Source: HGM04593 sp045630965 (lineage in GTDB: Bacteria; Bacteroidota; Bacteroidia; Bacteroidales; Bacteroidaceae). Taken from it: 59,680 nucleotides of DNA. Where the stretch lies: NCBI GenBank assembly GCA_045630965.1, contig JAZQTU010000007.1, positions 1 through 59,680 of the forward strand. Direction: 5' to 3'. The notes beneath the pieces were generated by a model. The model had not been told where the DNA came from and ran no database searches. It was given only the letters and a program-made list of their open reading frames with translations. Position 1 is the stretch's first letter. Every line of letters starts with the position of its first letter. Both the position numbers and the translations under genes were made by a program. Positions 25,901 to 33,321 of the stretch are shown here, piece by piece.

Positions 25901-26688
25901 TTGGTGAAAAAGGCCACCGTCATATCTCACACTTGATGGCCCTCTTCCCAATGGACCAGATTACTCCTGAGAGTGAATACTTCGAGCCTGCTGTAAACGC
26001 TCTCAAACACCGTGGTGATGCTGCTACAGGTTGGTCAATGGGTTGGAAGGTTAACCTTTGGGCTCGCGCTCAGGATGGCGACCACGCACATATCATCATC
26101 AAGAACGCCTTGAAGCACTCAACAACATACGGAACAGACCAGGGTCAGGGTGGTATCTACTACAACCTCTTCGACTCACACGCTCCATTCCAGATTGACG
26201 GTAACTTTGGTGTATGTTCAGGTATCGCAGAGATGTTGATGCAGAGTGCACACGGTTATGTAAACATTCTCCCTGCATTGCCAAAGGTTTGGGAAAAGAC
26301 TGGTGATGTCAAAGGTATGAAGGCTATGGGTAACTTTACTGTTGACTTCAGCTGGAGAGATGGCAAGTGCCAGTATGCAAAGATTTTGAGCAATGCCGGT
26401 GCAGAGCTCAAGGTTCGTTGCAACCGCGGTGCGAAGTCACTTAGTGAGGCTCTTATAACAGTTGACAACAAGGTTGTTAAAGTCAGCGTTGATGAACACG
26501 GCATTGCAACAATTCCATGTGAGAAGGGTCAGCTTGTTACAATTGAGTTCGTAGAAGGAACATCAATTGAAGAGGTTCAGGACGTAGCCGTTAACAGCGG
26601 TATCTACGATCTAATGGGACGTCGCGTAGAGAACATCACAAAAGCCGGTGTATACATTGTAAACGGTGAGAAAAGAATTGTAAAGTAA
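22996..26688 (+). CDS. Secreted GH95 alpha-fucosidase-like enzyme with sorting tail
   Basis: A 1230-residue exported protein (signal MKKIFFMLVSFLCMAFAAQA). Residues about 24-165 and 225-375 look like two lectin-type modules ('KVYTLRSARCFLLYSD', 'YTIQNGKGGYVSMNPEYRSG'). The GH95 part starts near 410 (EYALPLGNGELGCMVFGG, NEKTLWSGP) and includes NLQGIWNDR, the HTNINIQMNYWP motif with the conserved Asn pair, SAEQHGNEKE, HRHISHLMALFP, GWSMGWKVNLWAR and APFQIDGNFG with the conserved Asp. GH95 enzymes release terminal alpha-L-fucose or L-galactose by inversion. The last 30 residues (GIYDLMGRRVENITKAGVYI...) form a type IX sorting tail, so it is probably displayed on the cell surface. It is a single-gene unit with its own promoter and terminator. 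Codon bias suggests high expression. Confidence 0.92.
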   Translation: MKKIFFMLVSFLCMAFAAQAQTAVTDLSQLSNDKVYTLRSARCFLLYSDAVSDKLCSSNGKKVGTVTLDNTDINHLFRIEKNGSSYYLYSLGAEKYIDATGAYEASPKTILKIENVGGNYPWKLGLGSNYMNSQDPNQTDQGIILDGWSTTDPGNCYLIEEGVAPSSEFSVSILGTDDVAAGVVINGIEYKDGDTFTVDFTLKRSHLKANEVAGKIASANVDGSVVYVSYFDGDTKFYTIQNGKGGYVSMNPEYRSGAHLMLSNKNTPRDNQGLWAFVKSGSAYKVYNYSTGLSKVLGMTGTEANARAMMVDPATTSYTIEFDGTFNFGSTTEPSYIKQSGTSSQYWNDRNSYLALWNSTGAIGDTGSKFFLDEADVADYPDEYIHEISEIQGVSSFSPKNPNTLWYTTSAEAAGVSYPWMEYALPLGNGELGCMVFGGVRTEELQFNEKTLWSGPANQVGAASGSRTFMNFGSLFIANNDNTVYEGVTDYVRYLDIEEGIAGVEFKNANGTRQVRKYFSSAPDQVIAGQYKSEGGDKLNLTFMLEPGAGIGASAVTYNADGTAEFTGAMTSVNYAARLHVVASEGATVTASGRGITVKNATEVTFYLKGATNFNGDMEVLNNYFTTETSAQVNERVKGEIEAAQAKGFAAVEAAHIADFRAITKRMTFDLGLATPTVDTKTLVDNYYPNNANADSKENDHLFLEQLYFHYGRYLAISSNRKPIAAPNNLQGIWNDRGADSPWNSDVHTNINIQMNYWPTEITNLSDLHKPFVNFIIRGAQSEGWKKVGQQYNGGYGWSVLTESSLYNSMSTWGSNYLVANVWYTSHLWMHWRYTQDKDFLRKAFPVMWDCAEFWFHRLIKDRKVNDGTFVAPDEFSAEQHGNEKEDGTAHAQQMISYLFENLSEAIEILGAETLNLTQEQLDKLALYLEKTDKGLHTETYDGKWGNPCFGVNTGDVLLREWKYSPYSVGEKGHRHISHLMALFPMDQITPESEYFEPAVNALKHRGDAATGWSMGWKVNLWARAQDGDHAHIIIKNALKHSTTYGTDQGQGGIYYNLFDSHAPFQIDGNFGVCSGIAEMLMQSAHGYVNILPALPKVWEKTGDVKGMKAMGNFTVDFSWRDGKCQYAKILSNAGAELKVRCNRGAKSLSEALITVDNKVVKVSVDEHGIATIPCEKGQLVTIEFVEGTSIEEVQDVAVNSGIYDLMGRRVENITKAGVYIVNGEKRIVK

Positions 26689-26701
26689 TATACTTTACGC
26701 T

Positions 26702-26749
26702 TAATAAGACAACATCCTGCAAGCGTGCTTGCAGGATGTTGTCTTATTA
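26702..26749 (+). terminator. Terminator of the first GH95 gene
   Basis: A 22-bp perfect stem (26702-26723 with 26728-26749), loop CGTG, ending in TTATTATTG, 13 bp after the stop codon. Confidence 0.85.
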
Positions 26750-26857
26750 TTGTAACAGCAATGCAAAATTATCCCCTTCTTGTTTTACATATATTGCTTA
26801 TTTGTTTGTATATTCGCACTATATAAACAAAGTAAGAAAAAGTACACTATAAATACT

Positions 26858-28564
26858 ATGCAAAAGAGAATCATCGAGTGCGTGCCAAACTTTTCAGAGG
26901 GACGCAACATGGAGGTTATCAAGCAGATAACAGATGCCATTGAGGCTGTAAAAGGGGTAAAACTTCTTGATGTTGACCCAGGCGAAGCGACAAACCGTAC
27001 AGTAGTCACATTTGTGGGAGAGCCCGAAGCTGTTGCAGATGCTGCCGTAGCATCCATAAAACGTGCAACAGAACTCATTGACATGCGACAACACAAAGGA
27101 GCACACCCAAGAATGGGAGCCTGTGATGTATGTCCGCTTATACCTGTATCGGGAATATCAATGGAAGAGTGCGCCGAAATGGCACGCGCACTTGCCAAAC
27201 GTGTCGCAGATGAACTGAATGTCCCCACTTATTGCTACGAAGCAGCAGCATTCAAACCAGAGCGTCGCAATCTTGCAGTGTGCCGTGAAGGTGAGTACGA
27301 AGGATTGCCTGAAAAAATGGCTAAAGAGGAGAAACGTCCCGACTTTGGTGCGCGTCCATACGATGACAGCATAGCACGAACAGGAGCTACAGCTGTTGGC
27401 GCGCGAGATTTTCTTGTTGCAGTCAACTACAACTTGAACACGACATCGACACGACGTGCCAACGCAATCGCGTTTGATGTACGCGAAAAGGGCCGCCCGA
27501 TGCGCGAGGGTAACCCTATAACAGGTAAAATCGTCAAGGATGAGAATGGTGAAACTGTAATGATACCGGGTACCCTAAAGGCTTGTAAGGCTATAGGCTG
27601 GTTCATTGAAGAATACGGTATTGCACAGGTTTCAATGAACATGACAAATCTTGCTGTCACCCCATTACATATTGCTTTTGATGAGGTATGCCGTGCTGCA
27701 GAAGCACGTGGTGTACGTGTCACAGGAACCGAAATTGTAGGCCTCATACCAAAGAAGACCCTTATTGACGCAGGCAAATATTTCCTGCGCAAGCAACAAC
27801 GCTCCACAGGAGTACCCGAACGCGAACTTGTACGCATCGCCATTGAAAGCATGGGGCTTGCCAACCTCAAAGGTTTTAACCCAGAGGAAAAAATCATTGA
27901 ATATATGCTCGAGGCAGAAGAGCGCAAGAATAGAAAAAGACTGATTGACATGACATGCGCAGGATTTGCCGAAGAGACAGCCAGCGAATCTCCTGCTCCA
28001 GGAGGTGGTTCAATCTCGGCATATATGGGTGCGCTTGCAGCAGCTCTTGGCACAATGGTTGCAAACCTTTCATCACACAAAGCCGGTTGGGATGACCGTT
28101 GGGAATATTTCTCAAATTGGGCAGAAAAAGGCATGGCAGTAATGAACGAGTTGCTTACTCTTGTAGATGAAGACACTGCCGCATTCAACAAAATAATGAA
28201 TGTATTTGGAATGCCTAAAGGCACTGCTGAAGAGAAGGTTGCGCGTGAAGAAGCCATGGAGGTTGCCACACTTTATGCGACCGAAGTACCACTGCGTACA
28301 ATGAAAGCGGCATTAAAGAGTTTTGACATTGTACGTGCAATGGCTCAAGATGGTAACCCTAACTCCGTTTCCGATGCCGGCGTAGGTGCTTTGGCTGCAC
28401 GTTCTGCCGTAATGGGCGCATGCCTGAATGTCAAGATAAACGCTGCCGGTCTAAAAGACCGTTCCAAAGCTGAAGTTCTTGTAAATGAGGCCAACGAGAT
28501 ACAGGCTTTGGCACAACAGGCCGAGAAAGAGATATTGACCATTGTGGAAGAAAAAATAAATTGA
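26858..28564 (+). CDS. ftcD: Glutamate formimidoyltransferase / cyclodeaminase
   Basis: A 568-residue bifunctional protein. The N-terminal formimidoyltransferase part begins MQKRIIECVPNFSEGRN and has the catalytic-region segments KGAHPRMGACDVCPLIP and RPDFGARPYD. The C-terminal cyclodeaminase part starts near 350 and has SPAPGGGSISAYMGALAAAL and SVSDAGVGALAARSAV. It moves the formimino group from formiminoglutamate to tetrahydrofolate and then releases ammonia, giving glutamate and methenyl-THF: the last step of histidine breakdown in organisms without HutG or HutE/F. The ATG at 26858 is the family start; an upstream in-frame ATG would add 26 unrelated hydrophobic residues. First gene of an eight-gene unit; hutU follows after 20 bp. 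Confidence 0.95.
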   Translation: MQKRIIECVPNFSEGRNMEVIKQITDAIEAVKGVKLLDVDPGEATNRTVVTFVGEPEAVADAAVASIKRATELIDMRQHKGAHPRMGACDVCPLIPVSGISMEECAEMARALAKRVADELNVPTYCYEAAAFKPERRNLAVCREGEYEGLPEKMAKEEKRPDFGARPYDDSIARTGATAVGARDFLVAVNYNLNTTSTRRANAIAFDVREKGRPMREGNPITGKIVKDENGETVMIPGTLKACKAIGWFIEEYGIAQVSMNMTNLAVTPLHIAFDEVCRAAEARGVRVTGTEIVGLIPKKTLIDAGKYFLRKQQRSTGVPERELVRIAIESMGLANLKGFNPEEKIIEYMLEAEERKNRKRLIDMTCAGFAEETASESPAPGGGSISAYMGALAAALGTMVANLSSHKAGWDDRWEYFSNWAEKGMAVMNELLTLVDEDTAAFNKIMNVFGMPKGTAEEKVAREEAMEVATLYATEVPLRTMKAALKSFDIVRAMAQDGNPNSVSDAGVGALAARSAVMGACLNVKINAAGLKDRSKAEVLVNEANEIQALAQQAEKEILTIVEEKIN

Positions 28565-28584
28565 TTCTAAACCTGCAATATACC

Positions 28585-30600
28585 ATGACCGATTTTCAAA
28601 AAGATATTCTTGCCGGAATACCAGAAATACTACCGGCAAAAAGAGCATACGATACAACCGCTAATCATGCTCCGAAACGTAAGGACATACTTACCGACAG
28701 TGAAAAGAAACTCGCTCTTGCCAATGCCTTGCGTTATTTCCCTGAAAAGCATCATGCAGAACTGGCTCCGGAATTCCTTGACGAGCTGAAGAGATACGGA
28801 CGCATATATATGTACCGTTTGAGACCGGAATATGATATGTATGCACGTCCAATCGAGGAGTACCCGGCACATTCAAAACAAGCAGCAGCCATAATGCTCA
28901 TGATACAGAACAATCTTGACAAGGCTGTAGCGCAACATCCGCATGAACTTATAACATACGGAGGTAATGGAGCTGTTTTCCAGAACTGGGCACAGTACCG
29001 TCTTGCAATGAAATACCTTGCAGAAATGACCGATGAGCAGACTCTTGTAATGTATTCAGGACACCCGCTCGGTTTGTTCCCGTCACACAAAGATGCTCCG
29101 CGCGTCATTGTAACAAACGGCATGGTAATACCAAACCACTCTTCACAGGACGATTGGGAACGTTTCAACGCCATGGGTGTTTCACAATATGGACAAATGA
29201 CAGCAGGTTCATATATGTACATTGGTCCACAAGGAATTGTACATGGAACAACTATTACTGTAATGAACGCTGCGCGTAAACGCATGAAACCCGGACAGAA
29301 AGACCTCAAAGGCATGCTTTTTGTAACAGCTGGCCTTGGTGGAATGTCAGGTGCACAACCGAAAGCGGGTAATATTTCTGGAGTTGTAAGCATTACAGCA
29401 GAGATAAACATTGCAGCTGCCGAAAAACGATACAATCAGGGTTGGGTGGACGAACTGCACACTTCACTTGATGAACTTATACCACGTGTCAAGCAGGCTG
29501 TTGAAAACAAGGAGGTAATCTCATTTGCTTACGTAGGTAACGTCGTTGACCTTTGGGAAAGACTCGCTGATGAGAATATAAATGTAGACCTCGGCAGTGA
29601 CCAGACATCACTGCATAACCCATGGGCTGGAGGCTACTACCCTGTCGGTTATTCTTACGAAGAATCGAACAGAATGATGGCAGAAGAACCGGAACGTTTC
29701 CACAAGTGTGTACAAGAGTCGTTGCGCCGTCATGTAGCAGCCATAAACAGACTTACAGCACAAGGAATGTACTTCTTTGACTACGGTAATGCATTCCTGC
29801 TTGAATCATCACGTGCCGGGGCGGACATAATGACGGCCGACGGCAAATTCCGATATCCATCATATGTTCAGGATATTATGGGACCTATGTTCTTCGACTA
29901 TGGATTCGGTCCGTTCCGTTGGGTTTGTACTTCGGGCAAGGAAGAGGACCTTGAAACTACAGACCGCATTGCTGCACAGGTCCTTGAGGATATGCTCCAC
30001 GAAGCACCTGCCGAAATACGCGGACAATTGGAAGACAACCTGCATTGGATACGCGAAGCCAAACAGAACAGGCTTGTTGTTGGTTCACAAGCACGAATAC
30101 TCTATGCTGATTCTGAAGGTCGTACCCGCATTGCTCTTGCTTTCAATGAGGCTATAGAGAAAGGAGAAATTTCTGCACCTATCGTACTTGGTCGCGACCA
30201 CCACGACGTATCCGGAACAGACTCCCCCTACCGCGAAACATCCAATATATACGACGGTTCACAGTTCTGCGCAGACATGGCAGTACACAACGTCATAGGT
30301 GACTCGTTCCGAGGCGCCACATGGGTTTCAATACACAATGGAGGAGGTGTAGGCTGGGGAGAAGTGATGAACGGTGGATTCGGAATGGTCATTGACGGTT
30401 CCGAAGATTCGGCACGTCACATTGAGGAGATGCTTCTCTGGGATGTCAACAATGGAATTGCTCGACGCAGTTGGGCACGCAACGAAGGCGCTATGTTCGC
30501 TATCAAGAGACAGATGGAACGTACGCCATTGTTGAAGGTTACCATACCTAATATTGCCGACATGAGTCTCATAGAAAAAATATATAACGAGAACAAATAA
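28585..30600 (+). CDS. hutU: Urocanate hydratase
   Basis: A 671-residue protein of the urocanase family, longer than the roughly 555-residue Proteobacterial HutU and matching the long form seen in Bacteroidota and animals. Visible motifs include HPLGLFPSHKDAPRVIVTNG, MTAGSYMYIGPQGIVHGTT, GLGGMSGAQPKAG, DLGSDQTSLHNPWAGGYYPV and GRDHHDVSGTDSPYRETSNI. It uses NAD+ as electrophilic cofactor to convert urocanate to imidazolone propionate. ATG at 28585 (MTDFQKDILAGIPEILP) is chosen; a TTG 24 bp upstream is less likely. It lies 20 bp after ftcD and 8 bp before hutH. Confidence 0.96.
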   Translation: MTDFQKDILAGIPEILPAKRAYDTTANHAPKRKDILTDSEKKLALANALRYFPEKHHAELAPEFLDELKRYGRIYMYRLRPEYDMYARPIEEYPAHSKQAAAIMLMIQNNLDKAVAQHPHELITYGGNGAVFQNWAQYRLAMKYLAEMTDEQTLVMYSGHPLGLFPSHKDAPRVIVTNGMVIPNHSSQDDWERFNAMGVSQYGQMTAGSYMYIGPQGIVHGTTITVMNAARKRMKPGQKDLKGMLFVTAGLGGMSGAQPKAGNISGVVSITAEINIAAAEKRYNQGWVDELHTSLDELIPRVKQAVENKEVISFAYVGNVVDLWERLADENINVDLGSDQTSLHNPWAGGYYPVGYSYEESNRMMAEEPERFHKCVQESLRRHVAAINRLTAQGMYFFDYGNAFLLESSRAGADIMTADGKFRYPSYVQDIMGPMFFDYGFGPFRWVCTSGKEEDLETTDRIAAQVLEDMLHEAPAEIRGQLEDNLHWIREAKQNRLVVGSQARILYADSEGRTRIALAFNEAIEKGEISAPIVLGRDHHDVSGTDSPYRETSNIYDGSQFCADMAVHNVIGDSFRGATWVSIHNGGGVGWGEVMNGGFGMVIDGSEDSARHIEEMLLWDVNNGIARRSWARNEGAMFAIKRQMERTPLLKVTIPNIADMSLIEKIYNENK

Positions 30601-30608
30601 GACAAATC

Positions 30609-32099
30609 ATGATACATCTTATAAATTCCGACCGCCTTACCATATCAAAGGTTGAAGAAATTATCACAAAAGGATACAGACTTGCTTTGAGTGATGATGC
30701 CAAAGAACGAATAAACCAGTGCAGGGAATATCTGGACAGAAAGATGGAGAATGCCGGACGCCCTATTTATGGCGTAACTACCGGATTCGGTTCGCTATGC
30801 AATATATCGGTTGACAAGGAGAACCTCTCTACACTCCAGAAAAACCTTATGATGTCGCATGCATGTGGCACAGGAGCAAGAGTTCCTTCTGAAATAGTCC
30901 GTCTGATGCTATTCCTGAAAGCGCAGTCACTATCATACGGCCATTCCGGCGTTCAACTTATAACCGTAGAACGTCTTTTGGAAATGTACAACAGCAATAT
31001 CATTCCTGTTGTTTATGAACAGGGATCGTTGGGCGCATCGGGTGACCTTTCGCCATTGGCACATATGTGCCTGCCACTAATTGGTCTGGGACATGTAGAA
31101 TATGACGGCAAGGTTGTCGAGAGTTCTGTTGTAATGAAGAAAATGGGCTGGAAACCGATCAAACTATGTTCAAAGGAGGGTCTTGCCCTGCTCAACGGCA
31201 CACAGTTCATGTCGGCATACGGTGTTTATTCACTCATCAAAGCACAAAAAGTTAGCAATTGGGCCGACTACATCGGAGCTATGTCGCTTGATGCTTTTGA
31301 CGGACGCATGGAGCCATTTGAGCATAATGTACATGCCATACGTCCACACAATGGACAGATAGAGACAGCACGCAACTTCCGCGAAATACTCAAAGAGAGT
31401 GAGATAGGCAAACAGCTTAAGAAGCATGTTCAAGACCCTTATTCGTTCCGCTGTATTCCACAAGTACACGGTGCATCAAAAGACACTATAGCATATGTGG
31501 CAACTGTGTTGGAAACAGAAATTAATTCAGCAACCGACAACCCGACTGTATTCCCTGATACAGACGAAGTCATTTCGGCTGGTAACTTCCACGGACAACC
31601 TATTGCACTTGCGATGGATTTCCTTGCCATTGCAGTAGCTGAACTTGGTAATATTTCGGAACGCCGCATATACAAGATTATTTCCGGAGCACGTAACCTG
31701 CCTCATTTCCTTGTAGCCAACCCAGGCTTGAACAGCGGTTTCATGATTCCACAATATACAGCAGCATCAATCGTAAGCCAGTCAAAAGGGTTATGCTGGC
31801 CAGCTTCATGTGACTCCATACCATCATCACAAGGACAGGAAGACCATGTCAGTATGGGTTCAAATGCCGCGACCAAACTATGGAAAGTGGTACAGAACAC
31901 CGAACGCGTCCTTGCCATTGAGCTGATGAACGCGGCACAGGCACTGGAGTTCCGTCGCCCGCTGCAGTCATCGGTAACAATAGAGACGATATTCAAAGCA
32001 TATCGCAAGGTCGTTCCATTCGTATATAACGACACTGTAATGTATCCACATATTGCCGCATCTGTAAAATTCCTTAATGAATATGAGCCTCATTGTTAA
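30609..32099 (+). CDS. hutH: Histidine ammonia-lyase
   Basis: A 496-residue member of the MIO-dependent ammonia-lyases. The Ala-Ser-Gly triad that cyclises to the MIO cofactor is in GSLGASGDLSPLAHM; other conserved segments are IYGVTTGFGSLCN (with the active-site Tyr), NGTQFMSAYG, RCIPQVHGASKD, TDNPTVFPD and SQGQEDHVSMG. It removes ammonia from L-histidine to give trans-urocanate, the first step of the pathway. Length is normal. It overlaps hutI by 23 bp. Confidence 0.96.
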   Translation: MIHLINSDRLTISKVEEIITKGYRLALSDDAKERINQCREYLDRKMENAGRPIYGVTTGFGSLCNISVDKENLSTLQKNLMMSHACGTGARVPSEIVRLMLFLKAQSLSYGHSGVQLITVERLLEMYNSNIIPVVYEQGSLGASGDLSPLAHMCLPLIGLGHVEYDGKVVESSVVMKKMGWKPIKLCSKEGLALLNGTQFMSAYGVYSLIKAQKVSNWADYIGAMSLDAFDGRMEPFEHNVHAIRPHNGQIETARNFREILKESEIGKQLKKHVQDPYSFRCIPQVHGASKDTIAYVATVLETEINSATDNPTVFPDTDEVISAGNFHGQPIALAMDFLAIAVAELGNISERRIYKIISGARNLPHFLVANPGLNSGFMIPQYTAASIVSQSKGLCWPASCDSIPSSQGQEDHVSMGSNAATKLWKVVQNTERVLAIELMNAAQALEFRRPLQSSVTIETIFKAYRKVVPFVYNDTVMYPHIAASVKFLNEYEPHC

Positions 32100-33321
32100 G
32101 AATATCGGACAGCTCGTAGGCATTGATGAGAGCGGACGTTCATGCGTTGCCGGCAAAGAGATGGACAATTTCGACATGCTCACCAATGCATGGTTACTCA
32201 TTGACGGAGAACGTATTAGCGACTACGGAACAATGGATACACTTCCCTCTATTGAGGGCCGTCAGGTAATTGATGCAAATGGTGGTTGGCTTTTCCCTTC
32301 ATTCTGCGACTCGCACACTCACATCGTATATGCAGGCAGTCGGGAACAGGAGTTTCTTGACAAGATTAATGGACTGTCATACGAAGAGATTGCCAAACGC
32401 GGAGGAGGAATACTCAATTCCGCCGACAGGCTACATGATACATCCGAGGACGAACTTTACCGCCAAGCAATGGAGCGTATCGATGAGATTGTGTCAATGG
32501 GCACCGGTCTTGTCGAGATAAAATCGGGATACGGGCTCACACTTGAAGATGAGCTGAAGATTCTGCGCGTCATTCGACGCATAAAGGAGAATGCTCCATT
32601 GGAGGTACGCGCCACATTCCTCGGTGCACATGCTGTCGGTCGCGCATACAAAGGGAGACAGGCAGAATATGTGGAACATGTATGTAACGATATGATTCCG
32701 GCTGTGGCTAAAGAAGGGCTTGCAGACTTTGTGGATGTTTTCTGCGACAGAGGTTTCTTCACTGTTGAAGAGACAGCTGAAATTATTGAAACAGGAACAA
32801 GATATGGCATGCGCGCAAAGATACACGCCAACGAACTCGCAATTTCCGGCGGTGTAGAGATTGGTGTTGAACATGACGCCCTGTCTGTAGATCACCTCGA
32901 ATCAATGGGCAACGAGCAGATAGAGGTTCTGAAAGGAAGCAATACTATACCTACTATGCTCCCGGGATGTGCTTTTTTCCTTGGCATAGGATACCCTCCT
33001 GCACGTAAGATGATTGACGCAGGACTTGCAGTTGCACTTGCATCGGACTTCAACCCGGGCACAGCACCGTCAGGCAACATGCGTTTTGTAACATCGCTGG
33101 CAAGCATCAAGATGAAGATGACACCTGCCGAGGCACTCAATGCCGCAACACTCAACAGCGCATGTGCGATGGGCGAGAGCAAGGACTATGGTTCAATAAC
33201 ACGTGGCAAGGTTGCCAATTTCTACATAACCAAGCCTCTCCCCTCACTTGCATATATGCCATATGCACATCAGACACCGATAATAAATACCGTTGTACTT
33301 AAAGGCAAACATATTAAATAA
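32077..33321 (+). CDS. hutI: Imidazolonepropionase
   Basis: A 414-residue amidohydrolase-superfamily enzyme. The metal-binding CDSHTHIVYAGSR, ATFLGAHAVGRAYKGR, AKIHANELAISGGVE, AVDHLE-like SVDHLESM and SDFNPGTAPSGNM segments match HutI, which opens the imidazolone ring to give formiminoglutamate, the substrate of FtcD at the start of the same unit. The start MNMSLIVKNIGQLVG lies inside the end of hutH; a second ATG two codons later is equally possible. The peptidase gene starts directly after its stop codon. Confidence 0.95.
   Translation: MNMSLIVKNIGQLVGIDESGRSCVAGKEMDNFDMLTNAWLLIDGERISDYGTMDTLPSIEGRQVIDANGGWLFPSFCDSHTHIVYAGSREQEFLDKINGLSYEEIAKRGGGILNSADRLHDTSEDELYRQAMERIDEIVSMGTGLVEIKSGYGLTLEDELKILRVIRRIKENAPLEVRATFLGAHAVGRAYKGRQAEYVEHVCNDMIPAVAKEGLADFVDVFCDRGFFTVEETAEIIETGTRYGMRAKIHANELAISGGVEIGVEHDALSVDHLESMGNEQIEVLKGSNTIPTMLPGCAFFLGIGYPPARKMIDAGLAVALASDFNPGTAPSGNMRFVTSLASIKMKMTPAEALNAATLNSACAMGESKDYGSITRGKVANFYITKPLPSLAYMPYAHQTPIINTVVLKGKHIK

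Noticed and set aside
26809..26816. TATATTCG as -7 box of the ftcD unit
   Set aside because: It has two deviations around the box and no -33 element at 18-21 bp, so the promoter of the eight-gene unit remains unassigned.
27427..28269. 280-codon open frame on the minus strand
   Set aside because: Antisense shadow of ftcD; Ser/Arg-rich translation without recognisable features.
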